Below are positions 29,744 to 37,978 of a stretch of DNA of 64,000 nt, in pieces. The stretch's first letter is position 1. Every line of letters starts with the position of its first letter. The stretch is taken from positions 1-64,000 of the forward strand of contig CACJFI010000006.1 of assembly GCA_902592615.1 (NCBI GenBank), written 5' to 3'. The DNA comes from an uncultured SAR116 cluster alpha proteobacterium (GTDB taxonomy: Bacteria > Pseudomonadota > Alphaproteobacteria > Puniceispirillales > Marisalimonadaceae). A program made the position numbers and the translations under genes. Below the pieces are notes generated by a model. The model searched no databases and was not told the DNA's origin. It worked only from the letters and a program-made list of their open reading frames with translations.

Positions 29744-29881
29744 TAATATTCCTCCATTTAAAATTTTAAATAATTTTAATATATGTAAACTAAATCATTA
29801 ACTAGATATTTATATAAATCAAATCCAATTTTAAAATATTACTTAAAATTATCATTATTTAATAATTTAATTATAAAATAA

Positions 29882-29909
29882 TTGTTTTATTATCAAAATA
29901 ATATATTAT
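29882..29909 (+). promoter_or_regulatory. Predicted promoter of the ring-cleavage operon
   Basis: TTGTTT (29882-29887), 16 bases of spacer, TATTAT (29904-29909). Predicted transcription start is near 29916, inside the palindrome at 29913-29924. The rest of the 194-base divergent region is A/T-rich with no other clear signal. Confidence 0.5.
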
Positions 29910-29910
29910 C

Positions 29911-29925
29911 TGGAAAATATTTTCA
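29911..29925. promoter_or_regulatory. IclR-box-like palindrome upstream of the dioxygenase operon
   Basis: TGGAAAATATTTTCA, with a perfect 12-base core (29913-29924). It agrees with the published E. coli IclR consensus TGGAAATNATTTCCA at 12 of 14 defined positions. It overlaps the predicted start site of an operon whose third gene is an IclR-family regulator, which would suit autoregulated repression. Confidence 0.55.
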
Positions 29926-29937
29926 GGAATTTATTTT

Positions 29938-30912
29938 ATGTCCATCAATGCACTTAGTTATATTGGAGTAAATTCAGATAAAATTGAAGAGTGGCAAGAC
30001 TTTGCCACTAAGAATCTAGGAATGCAAAAAACTGATCACTCCAAAAAATCTCTACTTTTTCGTATGGATGATCAAAAGCAAAGGTTCACAATCTCAGGTG
30101 AACCCGGTGATAAACTTGCTTTTCTTGGATGGGAAGTAGAAGAAAAATTAGACCTTCAAAGATATGCAAAAAGGTTGGAAGACAATGGAATAGATGTTTT
30201 GATAGGAGATAAAAACCTTGCTGATATGAGATTTGTTGATGAATTAATTTATTTTGATGATCCAGTAGGTAACAGAATTGAACTTGTTTATAAGCCTCAT
30301 ATTGATAATAGTCCATTTGTCTCGGGAAGACCAATTTCTGGATTTAAGACTGACGTTTGCGGACTAGGTCATGCAGTTTTACATGTATCTAATGTTGATA
30401 TGTTAATTCCTTTTTACAGAGATATTTTAGATTTCAAAATAAGTGATTATAGTTTTGATCCAATTTCATTATGTTTCTTTCATGTGAATGGACGCCATCA
30501 CAGTTTTGCTCTAATTGGAAGTGGTCAACAAGGATTTCATCATTTTATGGTAGAGTACAAAAACTTGGACGATGTTGGCCAAGGATATGATTTACTTCAA
30601 TATAACCATAAGAATGGAATAGCCTACACCTTGGGTCGACACACAAATGATTATATGACTTCTTTTTATGCACATACCCCTTCAGGATTTTTTATTGAAA
30701 ATGGATGGGGTGGCAGAATTATTGATCCTAGTACATGGGTTCCTCACGAAACAAACGAAGGTCCAAGTTTCTGGGGGCATGAAAGATTATATTTACCTGA
30801 TAATGAAAGACTAAAGTTTAGAAAAAAACGTATTGAAACTGCTCAACTAGGTAAAAGATCACCTATGATAATTGATTGCCCTTGGTTGTATCAAAATATT
30901 CGAAAAAAATGA
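29938..30912 (+). CDS. Extradiol ring-cleavage dioxygenase (two-domain VOC, BphC-like)
   Basis: 324-residue vicinal-oxygen-chelate protein with two repeats, the form of type-I extradiol dioxygenases such as 2,3-dihydroxybiphenyl dioxygenase. The three iron ligands of the family can be placed: His145 in GLGHAVLHV, His201/202 in GFHHFMVE and Glu254 in FFIENGWGG. The aromatic substrate is unknown. It begins the operon, and its stop overlaps the start of the flavin hydroxylase (ATGA), consistent with consecutive hydroxylation and ring cleavage. Confidence 0.88.
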   Translation: MSINALSYIGVNSDKIEEWQDFATKNLGMQKTDHSKKSLLFRMDDQKQRFTISGEPGDKLAFLGWEVEEKLDLQRYAKRLEDNGIDVLIGDKNLADMRFVDELIYFDDPVGNRIELVYKPHIDNSPFVSGRPISGFKTDVCGLGHAVLHVSNVDMLIPFYRDILDFKISDYSFDPISLCFFHVNGRHHSFALIGSGQQGFHHFMVEYKNLDDVGQGYDLLQYNHKNGIAYTLGRHTNDYMTSFYAHTPSGFFIENGWGGRIIDPSTWVPHETNEGPSFWGHERLYLPDNERLKFRKKRIETAQLGKRSPMIIDCPWLYQNIRKK

Positions 30913-32375
30913 GTACTATAAATTTTGATGTTGTTATAATTGGATTAGGTCCTACTGGAGGAACATTAGCCAATCTATTAGCTATGAACAATTTATCTAT
31001 TCTAGTTTTAGAAAAAGAAGCAAGTATATATAATCTACCACGAGCAGTTCATTTTGACGATGAAGTAATGAGAGTATTTAATACTATTGGCATAACTAAG
31101 AGTTTAACAAAAAAATTAATTATTAATAAAGGTACAAAATTCGTTAATGAAAAAGGCAAAATTCTTCTTGATTGGCCAAGACCAAAAGTAATTACTGAAA
31201 ATGGATGGTATCCAAGTTATCGTTTTCATCAACCTGATTTAGAGAGAAGTCTACGTCATAGATTAAAAAGATATGAAAAGGTAGTTATTTCTCAAAATTC
31301 TGAAGTTTACAAAACTATTAACTATAAAAATCACACAATTATTCAATACAAAAATATAAAAACCAACCAGATTTTTTCTGTAAAGTCTAAATATGTGATT
31401 GGCTGCGATGGTGCTAACTCTTTTCTAAGAAAGCAGATGAAAAGTGAAATGGAACATCTAGGGTTTGAACAACGTTGGGCTGTCATTGATCTAATTTTAA
31501 AAACTAAAAAAACAAATTTGCCGGATAGAACAATACAATATTGTAACTCAAAAAGGCCAGCTACGTACTGTCGAAATGTAGGAAAAAGAAGAAGATGGGA
31601 AATAGCTTTAAAAGAAGAAGAAAGTGTAGAACAATTTTTTGATTGCAAAACACTATGGAAATTTCTAAGTCAATGGGTATCACAAGATGAAGCAATAATT
31701 GAAAGAAAAACTGTTTACACATTTCAATCAGCAATTTCGAACAAATGGAGAAGGGGCCGTCAATTTTTAGTTGGAGATGCTGCTCATTTGACACCGCCAT
31801 TTATGGGGCAAGGTATGTGTGCTGGAATTAGAGATGCATCTAATTTAGCGTGGAAAATTAGCATATGTTGTAAAAAAGGACATAATGAAAGATTACTTGA
31901 TACTTATCAAAGTGAGAGATCATCAAATGTGAAAGATTATATAAACACCGCAATGAAAATGGGTGAGTTACTTAACTCAATTGGTGGATCTAAGGTATCA
32001 GATACTGTTTATGTAGAGAAAGATGGTACAATAAAAATGAACAGTATAAAGCCTGAACTTGGAAAAGGACTAGGTAATCTAAATGATAAAAATAGAGGTA
32101 AAATTTTTCCATCTATAAAAATTAATTTTAACAAAGAATTTGATGATTTGTTTTCATGTTATCCAATCTTAATTACAAATAATAAAGAGAATGAAAAGAA
32201 ATTAAAAATTAGAACTTATAGCTCAATTGATATACCAGAAATAGAAACAATTTTGAAAAAATTTAATTCAAACAGTTTAATAATTCGACCCGATCGATTC
32301 GTTCTTGCCAGTACAGACAAAAGTGACTTAAAAGAGTTTTCTCGTTTTTATCTTAACGAAATTTTTGCTTCATAG
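30909..32375 (+). CDS. FAD-dependent aromatic monooxygenase (MhpA/PheA-like)
   Basis: 488-residue class-A flavoprotein hydroxylase. Visible features are the dinucleotide-binding GLGPTGGTLANLLA at the N-terminus, the DG motif region YVIGCDGANSFLRK and the GD motif VGDAAHLTPPFMGQG. Such enzymes add a hydroxyl group to phenolic acids using NAD(P)H. I chose the ATG at 30909, overlapping the dioxygenase stop; an in-frame TTG at 30876 is upstream. The closest family by feel is 3-(3-hydroxyphenyl)propionate hydroxylase, but the substrate is not shown by the sequence. Confidence 0.91.
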   Translation: MSTINFDVVIIGLGPTGGTLANLLAMNNLSILVLEKEASIYNLPRAVHFDDEVMRVFNTIGITKSLTKKLIINKGTKFVNEKGKILLDWPRPKVITENGWYPSYRFHQPDLERSLRHRLKRYEKVVISQNSEVYKTINYKNHTIIQYKNIKTNQIFSVKSKYVIGCDGANSFLRKQMKSEMEHLGFEQRWAVIDLILKTKKTNLPDRTIQYCNSKRPATYCRNVGKRRRWEIALKEEESVEQFFDCKTLWKFLSQWVSQDEAIIERKTVYTFQSAISNKWRRGRQFLVGDAAHLTPPFMGQGMCAGIRDASNLAWKISICCKKGHNERLLDTYQSERSSNVKDYINTAMKMGELLNSIGGSKVSDTVYVEKDGTIKMNSIKPELGKGLGNLNDKNRGKIFPSIKINFNKEFDDLFSCYPILITNNKENEKKLKIRTYSSIDIPEIETILKKFNSNSLIIRPDRFVLASTDKSDLKEFSRFYLNEIFAS

Positions 32376-32383
32376 GGATAAAG

Positions 32384-33166
32384 ATGTCTGGTTTCTTAAG
32401 GTATAAAAAAATCTTAGATCTCTTTTCTGAAGAGAGAAGTTCATGGACTGTTTTAGAAATTTCAAAAGCACTTGAAACGCCATCTAGTACAATTTATAGG
32501 ATTGTTCGAGAAATGGTTTCAGCAGAATTTCTTGAAAGTGCAGCTGGATCCTATTTTAGATTGGGGCCGGCATTCATAAAATTTAATAGAATAATTAATT
32601 TTTCTGATCCTTTGGTGAGAGCAGGGCAGCCATTTCTAAAAAAACTAGCTGATGAAAATCCTATTACAAGTGTTAACGTTTTGGCAAGACTTTATGGTAA
32701 CAAAGTCATGTGTGTTGCAGACTACAAAAGCCCATCTTTTAAAAAAAATACAAGTTATCAAAGAGGAAAATTAATGCCTTTAATATATGGTGCAACTTCC
32801 AGAGCAATAATTATGCAAATTACAAACAGAAAGTTACAAGATTTAATTAATTTGGAAAACTTTAAATCAGATGAAGATAAAAATATTTTTTTGAAGGATT
32901 TAAAAAATGACAGAAAAAAAGGTTATTGCTTCACAGAAGGTCAAGTAGATAAAGGTCTGATTGGTTTTGCAGTATCAATCAGTAACAAAAAACTGGGAAT
33001 TGAAGCATCTTTAAGTTCAATATTTGATTTAGATGAATTTCTTTTAGAGCATGAGCCTATAATATATGCTAATCTTACTTCATATGGGTTACTGGTAGAA
33101 AAATACATTAATGAAATTTTTGAAGATATTCAAAAGTATCATCATAAAACAAATTCAATAAGGTAA
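32384..33166 (+). CDS. IclR-family transcriptional regulator
   Basis: 260-residue regulator with an N-terminal winged helix (about 5-65, TVLEISKALETPSSTIYRIV) and a C-terminal GAF-like effector domain (about 75-250). IclR relatives such as MhpR and PobR control aromatic catabolism, which suits its place inside this operon. The probable operator is the palindrome at 29911-29925. Confidence 0.93.
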   Translation: MSGFLRYKKILDLFSEERSSWTVLEISKALETPSSTIYRIVREMVSAEFLESAAGSYFRLGPAFIKFNRIINFSDPLVRAGQPFLKKLADENPITSVNVLARLYGNKVMCVADYKSPSFKKNTSYQRGKLMPLIYGATSRAIIMQITNRKLQDLINLENFKSDEDKNIFLKDLKNDRKKGYCFTEGQVDKGLIGFAVSISNKKLGIEASLSSIFDLDEFLLEHEPIIYANLTSYGLLVEKYINEIFEDIQKYHHKTNSIR

Positions 33167-33170
33167 ATAA

Positions 33171-34013
33171 ATGTCTCTAGATGCTGTTCAAGCTAATATT
33201 TCATTACACCATCTTGAAATTAACAGTCGTAATCCAAAAAGGTTAGCTGAATTTTATTCAAAAGTAATGGATATGAAGATAAACAGTTTGACAAGTCAAA
33301 AGTTTTTGTGCGAGGGGCCCAGTCGAAAAATAATAATAACAACAGGAAAAAATAAGACACTCGGCTATGCAGGAATGGTTTGTAAAAATGAAGAAAATTT
33401 AGAGAGGTATAAAGAATTTTTAAAAAAAAATAAATGTAAAATTAATGCTTTTGTTTCAGATTTTTATGAATCAGGATCCTTTTCATTAAAAGATCCTGAT
33501 AATAATATGATTTGTTTTGGAGTTCTAAAAAAAGAAAACTCCTTTTTTTTAAAAGGAATTTATGCACCATTACAGCATATAACTTTTGCGTCTGAGGACG
33601 TTGAGAAGTTTGAAAATTTCTATCAAAGAAAACTTGGATTTCAAGTAACTGACAGAGTAGTAAAAAGTACTGGTGAACTTGCAACTTCTTTCACTACATC
33701 CAATCACGAACATCATACAATTGCGTGTTTTAAGTCTTCACAAAACGGAGTTGATCATCACTCATATGAAGCTGCTGAATGGAATAATATAAAAATATGG
33801 TGTGATCATTTTGCTCAAAATAATATAAAGTTGATGTGGGGGCCTGGTAGACATGGTCCAGGAAATAATTTATTTGTATTTATTGAAGATGTTGACGGAA
33901 ATTGGATAGAAATATCGGCTGAATTGGAAACGGTAATTGGTCGACCGCCAAGAAACTGGCCTCAAGAAGAAAAAACCCTAAATTTATGGGGAAATGCGAT
34001 TATGAGATCTTAA
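33171..34013 (+). CDS. Second extradiol-type VOC dioxygenase
   Basis: 280-residue two-domain vicinal-oxygen-chelate protein, distinct from the first one in this operon. The metal triad is present: His136 in LQHITFAS, His196/197 in VDHHSYEA and Glu247 in GNWIEISAE. The tail RPPRNWPQEEKTLNLWG is typical of catechol 2,3-dioxygenase-like proteins. It could cleave a different catechol or act later in the pathway. The gene is four bases after the IclR gene. Confidence 0.87.
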   Translation: MSLDAVQANISLHHLEINSRNPKRLAEFYSKVMDMKINSLTSQKFLCEGPSRKIIITTGKNKTLGYAGMVCKNEENLERYKEFLKKNKCKINAFVSDFYESGSFSLKDPDNNMICFGVLKKENSFFLKGIYAPLQHITFASEDVEKFENFYQRKLGFQVTDRVVKSTGELATSFTTSNHEHHTIACFKSSQNGVDHHSYEAAEWNNIKIWCDHFAQNNIKLMWGPGRHGPGNNLFVFIEDVDGNWIEISAELETVIGRPPRNWPQEEKTLNLWGNAIMRS

Positions 34014-34027
34014 GAAGGGGAAAAAAC

Positions 34028-34885
34028 ATGAAACTATTAAGCTTTACAAGGTTAGGAAAACCAGGTTTCGGAGCAGTTGCAAATAACGGAGTAATCGATT
34101 TGACTGGAAGGCTTGATCCTGAGATCAATACTATAAAAGATTTAATCACCTTAAATATGGAAAATGACGCCGAAGAATACATAGCAGGAAAAACTGAAGA
34201 CCTATCTTTATCAGACATTACTTTTTTACCAGTAATTCCAAATCCAGAAAAAATTATGTGTATTGGGTTAAATTATTTAGAACACAAAAAAGAAACTGGA
34301 AGACCTGACGTAGATAATCCTACAATCTTTACTAGATTTGCTGATTCTCAAGTTGCTCATTTACAACCTTTGATCAAACCAGACAAATCTGATCGTTTTG
34401 ACTATGAAGCTGAAATGGCAATTGTTATAGGAAAAGGTGGTAGGTTTATATCTGAAAAAGATGCATTAAATCATATTGCTGGTTACTCGTGTTATAATGA
34501 TGGTAGTGTAAGAAATTACCAAAGGCATACTTCTCAATTTACTCCTGGAAAAAACTTTCCTGGAACAGGTGGATTCGGGCCTTATTTAGTTACACCAAGT
34601 GAAGTTGGTGATTATAGAAAGTTGCCGATTGAATTAAGATTAAATGGAAATTTAATGCAGAAAGCCACATTAGATGATCTTATTTTTCCAATACCAAAAT
34701 TAATAAGTTATATTTCAGAATTTACAGCATTATCATCTGGGGACGTCATTGTAACTGGCACCCCTGGTGGTGTTGGAGATAAAAGAAATCCACCGGTATA
34801 CATGGTCCCAGGAGATATTGTTGAAGTTGAAATTGGGTTGTTAGGAGCTTTAAAAAACCCAGTGATTGCAGCACCAAAGTTGTAA
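34028..34885 (+). CDS. Fumarylacetoacetate hydrolase family protein
   Basis: 285-residue FAH-superfamily enzyme that hydrolyses or isomerises oxo-acids formed after ring cleavage. Metal ligands are seen in DYEAEMAIV (two Glu) and YNDGSVRNYQ (Asp), and the typical ending VTGTPGGVG is present. I chose the ATG at 34028, preceded by AAGAAGGGG; the open frame goes back to 33986 inside the previous gene. Likely roles are acylpyruvate hydrolase or a meta-pathway hydrolase/isomerase. Confidence 0.92.
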   Translation: MKLLSFTRLGKPGFGAVANNGVIDLTGRLDPEINTIKDLITLNMENDAEEYIAGKTEDLSLSDITFLPVIPNPEKIMCIGLNYLEHKKETGRPDVDNPTIFTRFADSQVAHLQPLIKPDKSDRFDYEAEMAIVIGKGGRFISEKDALNHIAGYSCYNDGSVRNYQRHTSQFTPGKNFPGTGGFGPYLVTPSEVGDYRKLPIELRLNGNLMQKATLDDLIFPIPKLISYISEFTALSSGDVIVTGTPGGVGDKRNPPVYMVPGDIVEVEIGLLGALKNPVIAAPKL

Positions 34886-34908
34886 ATTGAGTTTATGAGG
34901 ATTTATAA

Positions 34909-35604
34909 ATGATTAATAAATCTCTAATAACAAATTTATTATCAATATTAATTATAATTGTGGGCTATTTTTATCAAGATAAGTATTCATTCATTATTAT
35001 TACAGGGGTATTTGCTTTATCGGGAAGTATAACCAACTGGTTAGCTATTCATATGTTGTTTGACAAAATACCCCTGTTATACGGATCGGGTGTTATACTA
35101 GATAAATTCGAAGATATAAAATTGGGAATAAAGAATCTTATTTTACAAGAATTATTTACTGAAACACAAATAAATAATTTTTTACTAGATAATAAAGTTA
35201 GTACTTCGGAAACAATTATTAATAAGATTGATTTTGACAAGGTTTTTATAGGTTTAGTTGAGGCTATAGAAGGTTCACAATTAGGCGGTATGCTTGCAAT
35301 GGTAGGTGGTAGAAAGGCTCTTGATCCTCTTAAAGAGCCTTTTACTAATAAATTAAAAATAATTATAGAAGACTTTGTAAATGAAAACACTTCTAGCGAT
35401 AATAGCTCTGAGACTACGTCTTCCTTATTATTAAAGATTGAAAATATATTAGATTCTAGATTAGCTGATTTATCCCCAGAAGATATTAAAATTATCATTC
35501 AAAAAATGATAAAGGAGCATTTAGGCTGGCTCGTTGTTTGGGGTGGTTTTTTTGGTGGTTTTTTAGGTTTAACACTCAGTCCTGTTGGATTTAATATTTT
35601 TTAA
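34909..35604 (+). CDS. DUF445 family membrane protein
   Basis: 231-residue protein with two N-terminal hydrophobic segments (about 6-50) and one C-terminal segment (about 207-228). NWLAIHMLFDKIPLLYGSGV is the hallmark of DUF445 (YheB-like) proteins. Function is unknown. It is 23 bases after the FAH gene and seems to end that operon, although a metabolic role is not implied. Confidence 0.85.
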   Translation: MINKSLITNLLSILIIIVGYFYQDKYSFIIITGVFALSGSITNWLAIHMLFDKIPLLYGSGVILDKFEDIKLGIKNLILQELFTETQINNFLLDNKVSTSETIINKIDFDKVFIGLVEAIEGSQLGGMLAMVGGRKALDPLKEPFTNKLKIIIEDFVNENTSSDNSSETTSSLLLKIENILDSRLADLSPEDIKIIIQKMIKEHLGWLVVWGGFFGGFLGLTLSPVGFNIF

Positions 35605-35612
35605 AAAAGATA

Positions 35613-35639
35613 AAGAAGAGTATAAAATTTATTCTTCTT
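35613..35639. terminator. Probable bidirectional terminator
   Basis: Imperfect stem AAGAAGAGTA / TATTCTTCTT (10 pairs with one G-T) between two convergent genes. It is flanked by TTAAAAAAGATA on the left, which gives a T-tract for the minus strand. Confidence 0.5.
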
Positions 35640-35647
35640 AATTATTT

Positions 35648-36367
35648 CTATGAAATCAGCCAGCCACCATCAATATCAATTGTTGTTCCAGTGATGAACT
35701 CATTTTCAATCGCAAAAATTATTCCAGTTGCAACTTCATCAGGAGTTCCTGCTCTAGGAATTAAGTTATTGTTTGTTGTGTTCTTATAATAATCTTCTCT
35801 TTCTTTGCCTTGAAGAGGACTCATAGGGGTGTCAATAATTCCAGGTGAAACTATATTAATTCTTTTTGGGGCTATCTCAGGAGCTATACCTCTTGCAAAT
35901 GCTTCTACAGCACCGCCTACTGATGAAATGGCAATTTGTCCGGGTCTACATTTTCTAGCAGGAGAACCACTAACTAATACTATGTTTCCGTTATCCTTAA
36001 GAAATTTAGTACCATACCTAACTACATTAGTATATCCCCACAATTTATCAAATGACGCTCTGTAACCGTCTAAATCCATGGATAAAAATGGACCAACCGC
36101 TCTGGCGCCGCCTGTTGCAGAATTAACTAAAATATCATATTCGCCAACTTCTTGAAAAAACTGTTCTAATGCATCCCTGTCTAAAACATTCATTTTTTTT
36201 GTAACAACATTTTTGGGTGCGTTTTGTAATTTCTCAGGGTTTCGGCTAAGTGCTACTACATGAGCACCTTTATCTGATAACATTTGAGTTGCCGAGAGCC
36301 CTATTCCAGATGTGCCCCCAAAAACAATAGCCTTCTTACCATCAATATCCATTTTATTATCCTTCAA
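35648..36367 (-). CDS. Short-chain dehydrogenase/reductase without the YxxxK dyad
   Basis: 239-residue SDR fold with the cofactor loop GGTSGIGLSA, NSATGG and the catalytic-region serine in VSGSP. The ending TPDEVATGIIFAI and GTTIDIDGG is normal. Where Tyr and Lys of the YxxxK motif belong, the sequence reads QIAISSVGGAVEAFARG, with Ile and Gly. A few SDR subfamilies (PRK07041-like) share this. The reaction is unknown. Divergent from alaX. Confidence 0.88.
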   Translation of the reverse strand: MKDNKMDIDGKKAIVFGGTSGIGLSATQMLSDKGAHVVALSRNPEKLQNAPKNVVTKKMNVLDRDALEQFFQEVGEYDILVNSATGGARAVGPFLSMDLDGYRASFDKLWGYTNVVRYGTKFLKDNGNIVLVSGSPARKCRPGQIAISSVGGAVEAFARGIAPEIAPKRINIVSPGIIDTPMSPLQGKEREDYYKNTTNNNLIPRAGTPDEVATGIIFAIENEFITGTTIDIDGGWLIS

Positions 36368-36449
36368 ATTTATTTACAATTTAGCAAATTTTTATAACAT
36401 TCTATTTTGAGAATTTTAACATAGTCTAGAATATATTAAAGGTAATAAA

Positions 36450-37142
36450 ATGACAATTGAGTTATTCAGAAACGATTCATATTTGAAAGAGCATAATACA
36501 ATTATATCTGAAATTGTGTCTCAAGGTTTAGTTCTAAATGAAACTATTTTTTATCCAGAAGGTGGTGGACAGCCTGGAGATGATGGTTCAATTACACTAG
36601 ACAATCAAACTATTAACGTTAATGGAACTAAATATATTGACAATAAATTAGTTCATTTAGTTGAAAATATTGATGGTCTAAACAAAAATGAACAGGTCAA
36701 ATTAAATTTAAATTGGGTAAAAAGATATAGTCATATGAAAGTGCATACTTCACTTCATCTATTATGTTCAATTATACCTTTTCCTGTTACGGGAGGATCT
36801 ATAGGTGATGGAAGAGGTCGTCTAGACTTTGATCTTGAAAGTAAGCCTGACAAAGAAGAAGTATTAAATAAAATTAATCAATTAATTGATAAAGACTATT
36901 CAATTTATATTTCAAGCATCACAGATAAAGAGTTAGACGAAAACCCAGAATTAGTTAGAACTATGGCTGTAAAACCGCCAAGAGGATCTGGACAAATAAG
37001 AATGATAAAAATTGGAGATAATATTGATTTTCAGCCATGTGGCGGAACACATGTAAATAAAACATCTGAGATTGATTACGTTAAATCTGTAAAAATAGAA
37101 AACAAAGGTAAAATGAATAAAAGAATAATTTTGAACTTTTAG
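36450..37142 (+). CDS. Alanyl-tRNA editing protein AlaX
   Basis: 230-residue free-standing editing domain of the alanyl-tRNA synthetase family, which removes serine wrongly attached to tRNA-Ala. The zinc motifs HTSLHLL and QPCGGTH are intact, and the N-terminal FYPEGGGQPGD matches the family. AGGTAATAAA precedes the ATG. Confidence 0.93.
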   Translation: MTIELFRNDSYLKEHNTIISEIVSQGLVLNETIFYPEGGGQPGDDGSITLDNQTINVNGTKYIDNKLVHLVENIDGLNKNEQVKLNLNWVKRYSHMKVHTSLHLLCSIIPFPVTGGSIGDGRGRLDFDLESKPDKEEVLNKINQLIDKDYSIYISSITDKELDENPELVRTMAVKPPRGSGQIRMIKIGDNIDFQPCGGTHVNKTSEIDYVKSVKIENKGKMNKRIILNF

Positions 37143-37151
37143 TTTTTAAAA

Positions 37152-37976
37152 TTATTTTTTACATACAATTTCAAATGGTAATGTACGTTTTTCTTTAATA
37201 GACTTCATTGAGTTTATAGATCTTTGTTTCATGGTAGCTCCACCAATTACATGAATTCCAAGAATAGGCTTGTTCTTTTTAGACTTATTATCAATCATTT
37301 TTTCATAGCCAGAGATATATTTCTCAGATGTTTCAATAATTTGAATATCATAAAATCCAATTTCTTTTAATAACGATATTGTACTTTTAGGAGACAACAA
37401 AAAACTCATCTCAGATGTGTCTGCCCATGGTAATGGGAAAATTGGATTTCCTTTTGGCCCTAATCCATGTTCTGAAAAAGCAAAAAAAGTCTCTTTTTTT
37501 AAAACTCTGTATACCTCCAAAAAAAAATCTTTTCTGTTTTTGATATTCATAGTTACATGTTGTGAATATCCACCGTCAAAAGCTTCATCCTCAAAATCTA
37601 AAGTTTCACCATTTCCTATTTGAAGTGATACTTGCTTGGACATTGAGGTAAGATTGTTAAACTTCTTACCAATTTCTATAAAGCTAGGTGTTATGTCTAT
37701 TCCTGTTATTAAACATTTAAATTTTTTTGCAAAATATCTTGCAGGTCCTCCAAGTCCGCATCCAATATCTATAATTCTTTGATTTTCAGATATTGGCATC
37801 CTTTTCCCGAGATCTACAGTTGCTGCAATTCCTCGAGCGTGATATTGATCAATAGGAAATAAATCTTCAATTTCTAATTTTTTATCATTTAAACCAGCTT
37901 GTGACATTGCTTTGTAGATTCTTGTATGAATATCACCTCGGGTCCAAAAATTTTCTAAATCAGATCTGTTTATCAT
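37152..37976 (-). CDS. SAM-dependent methyltransferase (class I)
   Basis: 274-residue methyltransferase. SAM motif I is IIDIGCGLGGPARYFA, with GIDITPSFIEIGKK and the post-I acid after it. The lead-in DQYHARGIAATVDLGK resembles glycine/sarcosine and related small-molecule methyltransferases. The acceptor is unknown. It lies two bases after the GMC oxidoreductase gene on the same strand, so the two may act in one pathway. Confidence 0.88.
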   Translation of the reverse strand: MINRSDLENFWTRGDIHTRIYKAMSQAGLNDKKLEIEDLFPIDQYHARGIAATVDLGKRMPISENQRIIDIGCGLGGPARYFAKKFKCLITGIDITPSFIEIGKKFNNLTSMSKQVSLQIGNGETLDFEDEAFDGGYSQHVTMNIKNRKDFFLEVYRVLKKETFFAFSEHGLGPKGNPIFPLPWADTSEMSFLLSPKSTISLLKEIGFYDIQIIETSEKYISGYEKMIDNKSKKNKPILGIHVIGGATMKQRSINSMKSIKEKRTLPFEIVCKK

Positions 37977-37978
37977 TT

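Noticed and set aside
29744-29880. A/T-rich stretch in the divergent region as an origin or nucleoid-binding site
   Set aside because: No DnaA boxes or repeats were seen; base composition alone is not enough.
34909-35604. DUF445 protein as a transporter of the aromatic pathway
   Set aside because: Position at the operon end is the only support; the family is not known as a transporter and the protein has few membrane segments.
36368-36449. ATTCT...AGAAT inverted repeat between the SDR and alaX
   Set aside because: Five-base arms in A/T-rich sequence are expected by chance.
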